A stretch of DNA of 6,463 nt, taken from contig FR901600.1 in the NCBI GenBank assembly GCA_000438015.1, forward strand, positions 10,600-17,062, in the 5' to 3' direction. Of this stretch, positions 1-4,743 are shown in pieces. Both the position numbers and the translations under genes were made by a program. The notes below the pieces were generated by a model. That model worked only from the letters and a program-made list of their open reading frames with translations. It had not been told where the DNA came from and searched no databases. The DNA is from Coraliomargarita sp. CAG:312 (GTDB lineage: Bacteria > Verrucomicrobiota > Verrucomicrobiia > Opitutales > Intestinicryptomonadaceae). How positions within the stretch are numbered: position 1 is the first letter of the stretch; each line of letters opens with the position of its first letter.

Positions 1-571
1 CCGCGCGGCTTACCTGCCAGTATTCTAGTTCGACCGGCGTAAAACGGCCAAATATCGACACGCTCACTTTTAATTTTCCGCGCTCGGGATCCACTTCGTC
101 TATTCTGCCGGTAAGGCTTAGGAAAGGCCCGTCGTTTATCTTCACTTCTTCGCCCACTTCAAAGTTCACCTTGGGCTTCTCGGAATTCTCGCCTTGCGAC
201 ATCTGCTGGAATATGCGGTCAATCTCCGCCTTTTTAAGCGGTGTGGGCCTGTCGCCGCCCATAAAATTTATTACGCCGTTTACCGCGCGGATCATATACC
301 ACGGCTTTTCAAGAAAATTCTCATCCGCGTCGTAGAGCTTTACCTTGACGAATATATAACCGGGATAAAGCTTGCGCTTGCGAGTTGTCTTTTTATTATT
401 TTTTACTTCGGACACTAGCTCCGTGGGCATAAGTATATCGTCCTTATTGATATACTCGCCCATATCTTCTATGTCTATCGTGCGCTTTAACGCGTCGACA
501 GCTTTCTGCTCCATATTGGAACGAGTCTGAACGGCGTACCATTTGCGCAAGTCTTTTTGCTCCAAATCCAT
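1..571 (-). CDS. nusG: Transcription termination/antitermination factor NusG (3' end outside window)
   Basis: NusG binds the clamp of RNA polymerase, suppresses pausing, and links polymerase to Rho or to the ribosome. Translating the minus strand from the ATG at 569-571 gives 190 residues with no stop before the left edge. The N-terminal NGN domain spans about residues 9-125, with WYAVQTRSNME at 11-21 and the conserved LYPGYIFV at 68-75. A short linker follows. The C-terminal KOW domain starts near 136, with VGEEVKINDGPF at 139-150 and VSIFGRFTPVELEYWQV at 171-187, which is where NusG proteins normally end. Probably only a few residues are missing. The start lies 6 bases after the secE stop, so the two are surely co-transcribed, and a GGAAAG sequence at the end of secE can serve as ribosome binding site. 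rplK, the usual next gene, would lie outside the window. The assignment is firm. Confidence 0.96.
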   Translation of the reverse strand, partial: MDLEQKDLRKWYAVQTRSNMEQKAVDALKRTIDIEDMGEYINKDDILMPTELVSEVKNNKKTTRKRKLYPGYIFVKVKLYDADENFLEKPWYMIRAVNGVINFMGGDRPTPLKKAEIDRIFQQMSQGENSEKPKVNFEVGEEVKINDGPFLSLTGRIDEVDPERGKLKVSVSIFGRFTPVELEYWQVSRA

Positions 572-577
572 AATTAT

Positions 578-790
578 TTACTTTCCGCCTTTTACAAGCC
601 AAGTTAACAAGTCTACAACATTGTATATGGCAAAATCCGCCAAGCTCACATATATGCCCAGCAATGTTATAGCCACAAATACAACCAATGTGTAACTGCG
701 CAATTCCTGACGCGTCGGCCAAGATGCCTTTTTTAGTTCTACCATCGTCTCGTGGTAGAATTCTCTTACTTTGCGGAATGGATTTGTCAT
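578..790 (-). CDS. secE: Preprotein translocase subunit SecE (single-membrane-span type)
   Basis: SecE is the small essential clamp subunit of the SecYEG channel in the inner membrane. The 70-residue product fits the short, one-span form found in most bacteria. It has an amphipathic helix at about residues 5-24, the family signature ELKKASWPTRQEL at 18-30, and one hydrophobic span at about 33-52 (LVVFVAITLLGIYVSLA), followed by a short tail. The ATG at 788-790 was chosen because SecE proteins of this type begin a few residues before the amphipathic helix. An in-frame TTG at 833-835 would add 15 residues that do not resemble SecE. No clear Shine-Dalgarno precedes the ATG. It lies between tRNA-Trp (85 bases upstream) and nusG (6 bases downstream), the standard bacterial arrangement, although rpmG, often found here, is absent. 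Confidence 0.95.
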   Translation of the reverse strand: MTNPFRKVREFYHETMVELKKASWPTRQELRSYTLVVFVAITLLGIYVSLADFAIYNVVDLLTWLVKGGK

Positions 791-874
791 TGTATTTTTA
801 CGGCATTCGTCGCCGCCGACGGTTTTCTTAGACAATTTTGCATCGAGCCGATTTCAGCCCGACGGAAAGAACAG

Positions 875-947
875 CAGGGGAGGAGGGACTCGAACCCCCA
901 ACAGACGGTTTTGGAGACCGCTGCTCTACCAATTGAACTACTCCCCT
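875..947 (-). tRNA. trnW: tRNA-Trp, anticodon CCA
   Basis: The minus strand folds into a full cloverleaf of 73 nt. The 7-bp acceptor stem is AGGGGAG/CTCCCCT with discriminator G. The D arm is GTTC/GAGC. The anticodon stem GCGGT/ACCGT carries the loop CTCCAAA, giving anticodon CCA (tryptophan). The T arm is GGGGG-TTCGAGT-CCCTC. No CCA is encoded, so the 3' end must be added by the CCA-adding enzyme. A tRNA-Trp between tuf and secE-nusG is a widely conserved bacterial arrangement and supports one shared transcript that is cut by RNase P and other nucleases. Confidence 0.97.
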
Positions 948-1172
948 AATGGAAATTGTTCCTGCGCCAACCCGATTTGAACGTTCCGCTCCCTGAAAGG
1001 ACGGCACGAACATATCGCGCGCCCGAATCAAACCCGGCTCTTGTGTTTTTAGGATTTTGACATTCCCAGAACGCATAAAGCCGATTAGACTTTCAAAAAG
1101 CACGCCCCCAACGGGAGACGCGAAAGCCAGAAGAGCATTTCTTACTCTTCCGGCCCGCTAAAAATTGCTCAA
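948..1172 (-). other. tuf to tRNA-Trp intergenic spacer
   Basis: This 225-base gap holds no convincing gene. Short open frames here have no recognisable features and overlap the tRNA. It contains one clear hairpin (1126-1154) shortly after the tuf stop. The sequence next to tRNA-Trp (957-963) is complementary to the sequence just past the tRNA's other end. I could not find a convincing promoter for tRNA-Trp-secE-nusG, so read-through from the tuf promoter is the simplest reading. Confidence 0.6.
1126..1154 (-). terminator. Hairpin after tuf, possible weak terminator or processing site
   Basis: On the minus strand GCCGGAAGAG pairs with CTCTTCTGGC (10 bp, one G-U) around a 9-base loop, 19 bases beyond the tuf stop. 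The bases after the stem are CTTTCGCG rather than a run of T, so it is a poor intrinsic terminator. Partial termination, 3'-end protection of the abundant tuf message, or an RNA cleavage site before tRNA-Trp are all possible. Confidence 0.4.
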
Positions 1173-2363
1173 TTAAGCAATGATTTCGGAGATACGGCCA
1201 GCACCGATTGTGCGACCGCCTTCGCGGATTGCGAAACGCTGTCCCTTTTCCATAGCGATCGGCTTCTGCAGCTCGATTTCAATGGAGAGGTTGTCGCCCG
1301 GCATAACCATCTCGACGCCTTCGGGGAGTTTGCAAACACCCGTAACGTCGGCAGTGCCGAAGAAGAACTGGGGACGATAGTTTGTGAAGAACGGAGTGTG
1401 GCGGCCGCCTTCATCCTTGGTCAAAACGTAAATTTCAGCCTTGGCCTGCTTGTGGGGAGTAATAGAACCCGGCTTTGCCAAAACTTGTCCGCGAACGACG
1501 TCGTCCTTTTCAATACCGCGCAAGAGCAAGCCGACATTGTCGCCAGCCTGTCCCTGTTCGAGAAGCTTGCGGAACATTTCAACGCCGGTTACGGTTGTTT
1601 TTCTTGTTTCTCCCAAGCCGACGATTTCAACTTCGTCGCCTACCTTGACAACGCCGCGTTCGATACGGCCGGTTGCAACGGTACCGCGTCCGGTGATGGA
1701 GAATACGTCTTCAACGCTCATCATGAAAGGCTTGTCGATAGGACGTTCCGGTTCCGGAATTTCCGTGTCGATAGCATCCATCAACTGGTTGATGCTGTTT
1801 ACGCCAAATTCTGTGCCTTCAAGAGCTCCGAGAGCTGAACCGCGGATAATCTTGATTTCGTCACCCTTGTACTGGTACTTGTTGAGGAGGTCGCGAACTT
1901 CCATTTCAACGAGTTCGAGAAGTTCAGGGTCGTCGAGCAAGTCGCACTTGTTCAAGAATACGACAATCTGGGGAACGCCAACCTGGCGAGCCAAAAGGAT
2001 GTGTTCGCGGGTCTGGGGCATCGGACCGTCGGCAGCGCTGACTACGAGAATTGCGCCGTCCATCTGAGCGGCACCCGTAATCATGTTCTTAACGAAGTCT
2101 GCGTGTCCGGGGCAGTCGACGTGCGCATAGTGGCGCGTGGGAGTTTCGTACTCTACGTGCGCTACTGCAATTGTAACAGTCTTGGTGGAGTCACGAACAG
2201 TGCCGCCCTTTGCGATGTCCTGATAGGACTTAAATTGAGCCAGGCCCTTGTCCGACTGAACCTTCAAGATTGCGGTCGTGAGTGTAGTTTTACCGTGGTC
2301 GATGTGACCAATAGTACCTACGTTTACATGTGGTTTCGTTCTGACGAATGATTCTTTCGACAT
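1173..2363 (-). CDS. tuf: Elongation factor Tu, with atypical switch I
   Basis: EF-Tu is the GTPase that carries aminoacyl-tRNA to the ribosomal A site. The 396-residue protein has normal length and all three domains: G domain about 1-205, beta-barrel domains about 213-305 and 306-396. Visible GTPase motifs are G1 GHIDHGKT (19-26), G3 DCPGH (83-87, with catalytic His87), G4 NKCD (138-141) and G5 SAL (176-178). Domain 3 has GGRHTPFF (319-326) and ends in IREGGRTIGAGRISEIIA. The odd part is switch I. Where nearly all EF-Tu proteins read roughly EEKARGITI, residues 52-65 here read KGGTVRDSTKTVTI and the segment is two residues longer. Thr64 still aligns with the magnesium-binding threonine. The Arg of the usual FRTTDVTG motif is Gly336. 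The gene follows tRNA-Thr by 49 bases. Its isoleucine codons are all ATC or ATT, as expected for very high expression. Confidence 0.98.
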   Translation of the reverse strand: MSKESFVRTKPHVNVGTIGHIDHGKTTLTTAILKVQSDKGLAQFKSYQDIAKGGTVRDSTKTVTIAVAHVEYETPTRHYAHVDCPGHADFVKNMITGAAQMDGAILVVSAADGPMPQTREHILLARQVGVPQIVVFLNKCDLLDDPELLELVEMEVRDLLNKYQYKGDEIKIIRGSALGALEGTEFGVNSINQLMDAIDTEIPEPERPIDKPFMMSVEDVFSITGRGTVATGRIERGVVKVGDEVEIVGLGETRKTTVTGVEMFRKLLEQGQAGDNVGLLLRGIEKDDVVRGQVLAKPGSITPHKQAKAEIYVLTKDEGGRHTPFFTNYRPQFFFGTADVTGVCKLPEGVEMVMPGDNLSIEIELQKPIAMEKGQRFAIREGGRTIGAGRISEIIA

Positions 2364-2400
2364 GGTTCTTTCGGTTTCTTTTTTTAGGTTTTATTGATGA

Positions 2401-2498
2401 CTTTTCATGCCGAGCCCCAGAGCGGATTTGAACCGCCGACCCCGTCCTTACCAAGGACGTGCTCTGCCAGCTGAGCTACCGGGGCGACACATGAAAAG
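2401..2498 (-). repeat. Perfect 9-bp inverted repeat enclosing tRNA-Thr (precursor stalk)
   Basis: CTTTTCATG at 2401-2409 and CATGAAAAG at 2490-2498 are exact reverse complements, lying 3 and 4 bases outside the tRNA gene ends. In the minus-strand transcript the two arms can pair across the tRNA. A G-U and a G-C pair can lengthen the outer end to 11 bp. The result is a helix stacked beyond the acceptor stem and separated from it by a small internal loop, much like the processing stalks of rRNA precursors. A role in processing is inferred. Confidence 0.6.
2413..2485 (-). tRNA. trnT: tRNA-Thr, anticodon GGT
   Basis: The minus strand forms a 73-nt cloverleaf. The acceptor stem is GCCCCGG/CTGGGGC (one G-U) with discriminator T. 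The D arm is GCTC/GAGC. The anticodon stem CGTCC/GGACG carries loop TTGGTAA, giving GGT, which reads ACC and ACT threonine codons. The T arm is GGCGG-TTCAAAT-CCGCT. CCA is not encoded. It is the first gene of the tuf unit; a tRNA-Thr just ahead of tuf is a common bacterial arrangement. Confidence 0.97.
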
Positions 2499-2499
2499 C

Positions 2500-2515
2500 C
2501 GCCAGTTGTCTGGCG
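2500..2515 (-). terminator. Terminator-like hairpin in the tRNA-Thr/tuf leader
   Basis: CGCCAG-TTGT-CTGGCG (plus strand) is a perfect 6-bp stem with a 4-base loop, flanked by AAAA on the left and TTTTT on the right, so it could act in either direction. On the minus strand it lies between the candidate promoter and tRNA-Thr and is followed by GCTTTT. It could be an attenuator, the end of read-through from the gene at 2688-3395, or part of the precursor fold. Its U-tract is also an arm of the tRNA stalk. Confidence 0.45.
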
Positions 2516-2535
2516 TTTTTAATTGAAAGGGGCTA

Positions 2536-2585
2536 AAGATGCAGACTTATATCTTTTTCGTCAACATTTTTTTTTAACTTTTTTA
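2536..2585 (-). promoter_or_regulatory. Candidate promoter for tRNA-Thr-tuf-tRNA-Trp-secE-nusG
   Basis: On the minus strand, TTGACG (plus positions 2559-2564) matches the -35 consensus at five of six bases. It is preceded by A-tracts (2565-2585) resembling an UP element, as at many stable-RNA promoters. At 17-base spacing the -10 would be CATCTT (2536-2541), which is weak. TATAAG lies too close to the -35. The -35 and A-tracts are seen directly; the exact -10 is uncertain. Confidence 0.5.
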
Positions 2586-2687
2586 TTCCCCAAAGCTCCT
2601 TTTCCCATGCAATTTTCAAAAAAAACATGCCAAACCAACCCAAGTTTAATATATAACTATTTGAAATACATCATATTAAAACTAAAC

Positions 2688-3395
2688 CTATAAATTCTGG
2701 GAAGGCACGAGCGACGGGGCAAAAGAAGGTTCGCTTTTTTTGGGAGCTTTTTCAGCCGGAATCGCGGGATTATCGTCTATTTTGCCGCCGTGAATTTTTT
2801 CAGCCTCGCTCTTTGAAACCGCTGAAAGTTCAAATTCCCTTATTTCCTCGTAGTTTTTCGGAATCGGAACCCCCTTGTTAAAAGCCAGCGCTATTACTTC
2901 GTCGGCATTCTTGCCGTCGAGCCGCTTTGCCAAATCCAAATGGGTTTCGCCTTTCTTCTGGGATTCGTACATCAAAAGCGCTATCGCCTCTGAAAATTTC
3001 GACTGTTTTTCCACATCCAGCGACACCATTATTTCTCCCATTGTGCGGCTGAACGACTCTTTGGAAGATCCGTCTATGATTCTTGTATTTGAGCGTATAT
3101 TTGGAGCCATTCTGCGCGAAAGCGCAATTACTTCGTCGGCATTTTTGCCGTCGAGCATATTTTTTATTCTGGCCGGCTCGGTTAAATCAGGATTCTGCAT
3201 TCCGGCAACGCCTATGGTCGCAAGCGCCGCGGCAAACTGCTTCTGCATTGAATCGTCCAAATTCATCATTATGTTCATTATTGTCTTCTGCATCGTGTCT
3301 TCGTCGGTGCAGTCTATGCGCAGTTTTGAAGCTTCGACGGCGACGAGGGCGGTCGAAAATAAAGCCATAATCAAATAAAATGCCGCTTTTTTCAT
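2688..3395 (-). CDS. Exported protein with two tandem LDGKNADEVIAL-type repeats, unknown function
   Basis: The 235-residue product starts with a signal peptide (MKKAAFYLIMALFSTALVAV, cleavage likely after Ala22), so it should reach the periplasm or beyond. The mature part is an internal duplication. Residues about 25-95 and 105-171 share the same order: a short Ile-Asp lead (LRIDCT and RIIDGS), a Met/Leu-rich helix with a 'T-M-x-x-I-M-x-x-L-D' pattern, a basic stretch, then the identical block LDGKNADEVIAL (81-92 and 159-170). After that comes a hydrophilic Pro/Lys/Ser-rich tail (about 205-235), perhaps a flexible linker. There is one mature-region Cys (29) and no lipobox. The repeat resembles small bacterial lipoproteins with an 'LDGKTAEEIIA' ending (possibly DUF6694), recalled rather than searched. 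No clear Shine-Dalgarno precedes the start. It is divergent from the gene at 3549 and runs toward the tuf unit with no strong terminator seen. Confidence 0.8.
   Translation of the reverse strand: MKKAAFYLIMALFSTALVAVEASKLRIDCTDEDTMQKTIMNIMMNLDDSMQKQFAAALATIGVAGMQNPDLTEPARIKNMLDGKNADEVIALSRRMAPNIRSNTRIIDGSSKESFSRTMGEIMVSLDVEKQSKFSEAIALLMYESQKKGETHLDLAKRLDGKNADEVIALAFNKGVPIPKNYEEIREFELSAVSKSEAEKIHGGKIDDNPAIPAEKAPKKSEPSFAPSLVPSQNL
2887..3156 (-). repeat. Pair of 36-bp near-identical direct repeats inside the exported-protein gene
   Basis: Positions 2887-2922 and 3121-3156 match at 34 of 36 bases, counted by hand. They encode the two copies of LDGKNADEVIAL plus the next base. The rest of the two domains has diverged much more at the DNA level, so this block is either under strong constraint or is being kept alike by gene conversion. 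Confidence 0.8.
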
Positions 3396-3548
3396 AGATT
3401 TACCGATTTATTGCATATTTTCAAAGCCGGCGCAACTTTTAAATGCCAAGCACAGGCAAACGAAAAATTTTATCGTCAAAAGGGCAAAATAATTTATTTG
3501 CGTTTTTCGACAGAATCCCTAACGGTTTCCATAAATTACCCTGCAAAT
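3396..3548. other. Divergent intergenic region between two exported-protein genes
   Basis: This 153-base AT-rich spacer must hold the start signals for both neighbouring genes. A candidate plus-strand promoter sits at 3507-3535. For the minus-strand gene I see a TTGACG (minus strand, plus positions 3475-3480) but no good -10 at the right distance. An open frame reading through from 3411 has no signal-peptide-like start and is treated as non-coding upstream sequence. Confidence 0.5.
3507..3535 (+). promoter_or_regulatory. Candidate promoter for the exported protein gene at 3549
   Basis: TCGACA (3507-3512) matches the -35 consensus at five of six bases. After a 17-base spacer comes CATAAA (3530-3535), four of six for the -10. 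The predicted start of transcription would be only a few bases before the ATG at 3549, giving an almost leaderless message. That fits the missing Shine-Dalgarno but also makes the call uncertain. Confidence 0.35.
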
Positions 3549-4463
3549 ATGAAAAACGCAATACCGGCAATAATCCTATCCCTGTTTTTTTCAACAACCT
3601 CAATGGCTTTGCATTTCGTCACAAGCGTTGACTCTCCCTCCAAAGCCTCCCTCTCAAAAACGGACTGGGTATCCGATACTACCGCAAACGCCGTAAAACT
3701 CAGAGGCAAGCCCTCAAGAAACGACTCCGTGTGTTTCAGATGCTATGAGGGCGATTTCATAATCGACTCAAACCTAGACGCCCGCTCCATATCTTTCTAC
3801 GAGCAAGCTTTTGTAATTGCGGAAAACAAGAAAATAAACTCGCTTAGGGGCGGGCTTACTTTTGTTATATCGAGCAATCCAAACCACACAAACCTCCTCC
3901 ACCTTAAACGCTCGGAAATGAACGTAAACGGATCGGTATTCAATTCGCCAACTTCCGGCAATAAACGCATAGGGATGAACCGCATAAGATTGGAGGACTC
4001 AAAATTTTCCGCATCAGGAACTATGGACTTCACAATAACTTCTTCAATATTTGAACCCACTGCGGGGCGTTCCGGAGTATGCGTGGAGCTTGTCGGAGAT
4101 TCAATCTTTAAGCTGAAAGGCGATCTGCTTGTCGATTCTCTGCTTGAGGAAAATAAAAATCTGCTGTTTAGAATCTCTTTTGAAGAACGCGGCGGCAAAA
4201 TGCCCAAGATGGTTGTCGATAGGGCGGTAATTGGTGGGGTCGATTTAAAAGTCGCAATAAACGGAGACCTCAAGAAAGGCCGCTACACCATCTTAGAATC
4301 GACAGGCAAAAAGCCGATAGAAGGAACATTGCGCTCCGTCACGCTAAACGACAAGCCGGTTCAGCTGGACGCTCCTACCGCGCTGAAAGACAAAACCATA
4401 ACAATATCAATAGGCGCCGCCGACAATAGGACAAAAAACGACATAATAGTCACAGTGCAGTAA
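3549..4463 (+). CDS. Secreted beta-rich protein of unknown function
   Basis: I do not recognise the family. The ATG at 3549 was chosen because it begins a clean signal peptide (MKNAIPAIILSLFFSTTSMA, cleavage after Ala20). The frame is open back to 3411, but that extension is hydrophilic and unlike a start. The 304-residue product is rich in Ser, Asn, Ile, Val and Leu in an alternating pattern, with repeated short beta-like segments such as LTFVISSN (103-110), FTITSSIFEP (161-170) and DSIFKLKGDLLV (184-195). This suggests a beta-solenoid or beta-sandwich. A CFRC pair lies at 62-65 and another Cys at 178. The C-terminal part (DLKKGRYTILES, 240-251) resembles the closing segment of autotransporter-passenger-like proteins common in Verrucomicrobiota, but no barrel, PEP-CTERM or LPXTG sorting signal follows. 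A surface or periplasmic role is inferred only. No Shine-Dalgarno is visible. It uses many ATA codons, like nusA. Confidence 0.75.
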   Translation: MKNAIPAIILSLFFSTTSMALHFVTSVDSPSKASLSKTDWVSDTTANAVKLRGKPSRNDSVCFRCYEGDFIIDSNLDARSISFYEQAFVIAENKKINSLRGGLTFVISSNPNHTNLLHLKRSEMNVNGSVFNSPTSGNKRIGMNRIRLEDSKFSASGTMDFTITSSIFEPTAGRSGVCVELVGDSIFKLKGDLLVDSLLEENKNLLFRISFEERGGKMPKMVVDRAVIGGVDLKVAINGDLKKGRYTILESTGKKPIEGTLRSVTLNDKPVQLDAPTALKDKTITISIGAADNRTKNDIIVTVQ

Positions 4464-4563
4464 GCCGCCGGAAACCTCGGCAAACCAAAGCTTGGAACTC
4501 CCCTTTTGCGGGCCTGCATGAAAGCCATGCCGCCGGAAACCTCGGCAAGCCAAAGCTTGGAAC
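4464..4563. repeat. Two 35-bp direct repeats with internal hairpins (REP-like)
   Basis: Positions 4464-4498 and 4529-4563 are identical except at 4484 (A) and 4549 (G), and repeat with a 65-base period. Each copy holds two small stem-loops, GCCGG-AAACC-TCGGC and CCAA-AGC-TTGG. In the second copy the single difference gives an alternative perfect stem, CAAGC-CAAA-GCTTG. The 30-base spacer carries its own hairpin, GCATG-AAAGC-CATGC (4516-4530). The first copy starts directly after the stop of the upstream gene. Likely a dispersed intergenic element, or 3'-end or terminator structure for that gene. Confidence 0.75.
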
Positions 4564-4564
4564 C

Positions 4565-4574
4565 AAACCGGTTT
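4565..4574. repeat. 10-bp perfect palindrome AAACCGGTTT near the nusA promoter
   Basis: AAACCGGTTT reads the same on both strands. Its right end lies 12 bases before the -35 box of the nusA promoter. Its place suits a dimeric regulator's operator, but a 10-base palindrome can occur by chance. Confidence 0.35.
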
Positions 4575-4585
4575 CAATAAAACGC

Positions 4586-4616
4586 TTGACACCATTTTTT
4601 GGAAATACATTATATA
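4586..4616 (+). promoter_or_regulatory. Promoter P1 of the nusA-infB operon
   Basis: A perfect -35 TTGACA (4586-4591) is followed by an AT-rich -10 region. ATTATA (4609-4614) lies at 17-base spacing and TATATA (4611-4616) at 19. Transcription would start near 4622, giving a leader of about 120 bases before nusA. It is the best promoter in the window and directly precedes a terminator hairpin. Confidence 0.7.
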
Positions 4617-4642
4617 TAAGTGATAATTGAATACTCCGACTT

Positions 4643-4674
4643 AAAAGAGTGGGTTGTTTTACCCGCTTTTTTTT
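4643..4674 (+). terminator. Intrinsic terminator within the nusA leader
   Basis: AGTGGGT (4648-4654) pairs with ACCCGCT (4661-4667), seven pairs with one G-U, around loop TGTTTT. An upstream AAAAG can extend the stem into the T-run, and eight Ts follow at 4667-4674. It lies about 20 bases beyond the predicted P1 start and 69 bases ahead of the nusA ATG, so it would cut off most P1 transcripts unless read through. Premature terminators ahead of rimP-nusA-infB are known in other bacteria (rimP leader), and NusA itself promotes hairpin termination, so feedback control is a natural reading. It could also end transcription of the gene at 3549-4463. Confidence 0.75.
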
Positions 4675-4681
4675 GTCAATA

Positions 4682-4716
4682 CGCGCATTGGATTAATATC
4701 TGCGCGCGGATACAAT
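4682..4716 (+). promoter_or_regulatory. Possible second promoter P2 and leader hairpin before nusA
   Basis: TTGGAT (4688-4693, three of six to the -35) and TACAAT (4711-4716, five of six to the -10) are 17 bases apart, downstream of the terminator. P2 would give terminator-independent nusA transcripts beginning near 4723. The same stretch can form an RNA hairpin in P1 transcripts, CGCGCA (4682-4687) with TGCGCG (4701-4706). Either or both may be real. Confidence 0.35.
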
Positions 4717-4743
4717 ATATTAACATACAATAAGGCACGACAT

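Noticed and set aside
791..835. 15-residue N-terminal extension of SecE from a TTG at 835
   Set aside because: The added residues do not resemble SecE and the ATG at 790 gives the normal family length.
1398..2351. Long plus-strand open frames opposite tuf
   Set aside because: These are shadows of the strongly biased tuf codons on the other strand; the products have no recognisable domains.
2645..2680. 8-bp inverted repeat TTTAATAT/ATATTAAA after the gene ending at 2688
   Set aside because: The stem is all A-T with a 20-base loop and no T-run, too weak to call a terminator in AT-rich DNA.
3471..3500. TTGACG on the minus strand as a -35 for the gene at 2688-3395
   Set aside because: At 16-18 bases downstream there is no sequence resembling a -10 box.
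3411..3548. 46-residue N-terminal extension of the secreted protein
   Set aside because: It would bury the clear signal peptide that starts at 3549, and it is hydrophilic with no ribosome binding site.
4464..4563. Two repeats of 35 bases with a 30-base spacer, resembling a minimal CRISPR array
   Set aside because: There are only two copies, the spacer is itself a hairpin, the first repeat abuts a stop codon, and no cas gene is present. A REP-like element fits better.
4407..4610. Minus-strand open frame across the 35-bp repeats
   Set aside because: It is made largely of the repeated DNA and the end of a plus-strand gene; no start signal or domain supports it.
4654..4743. 30-residue N-terminal extension of NusA from a TTG at 4654
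   Set aside because: The start lies inside the terminator stem, the extension does not resemble NusA, and the ATG at 4744 has a good Shine-Dalgarno and a typical NusA N-terminus.
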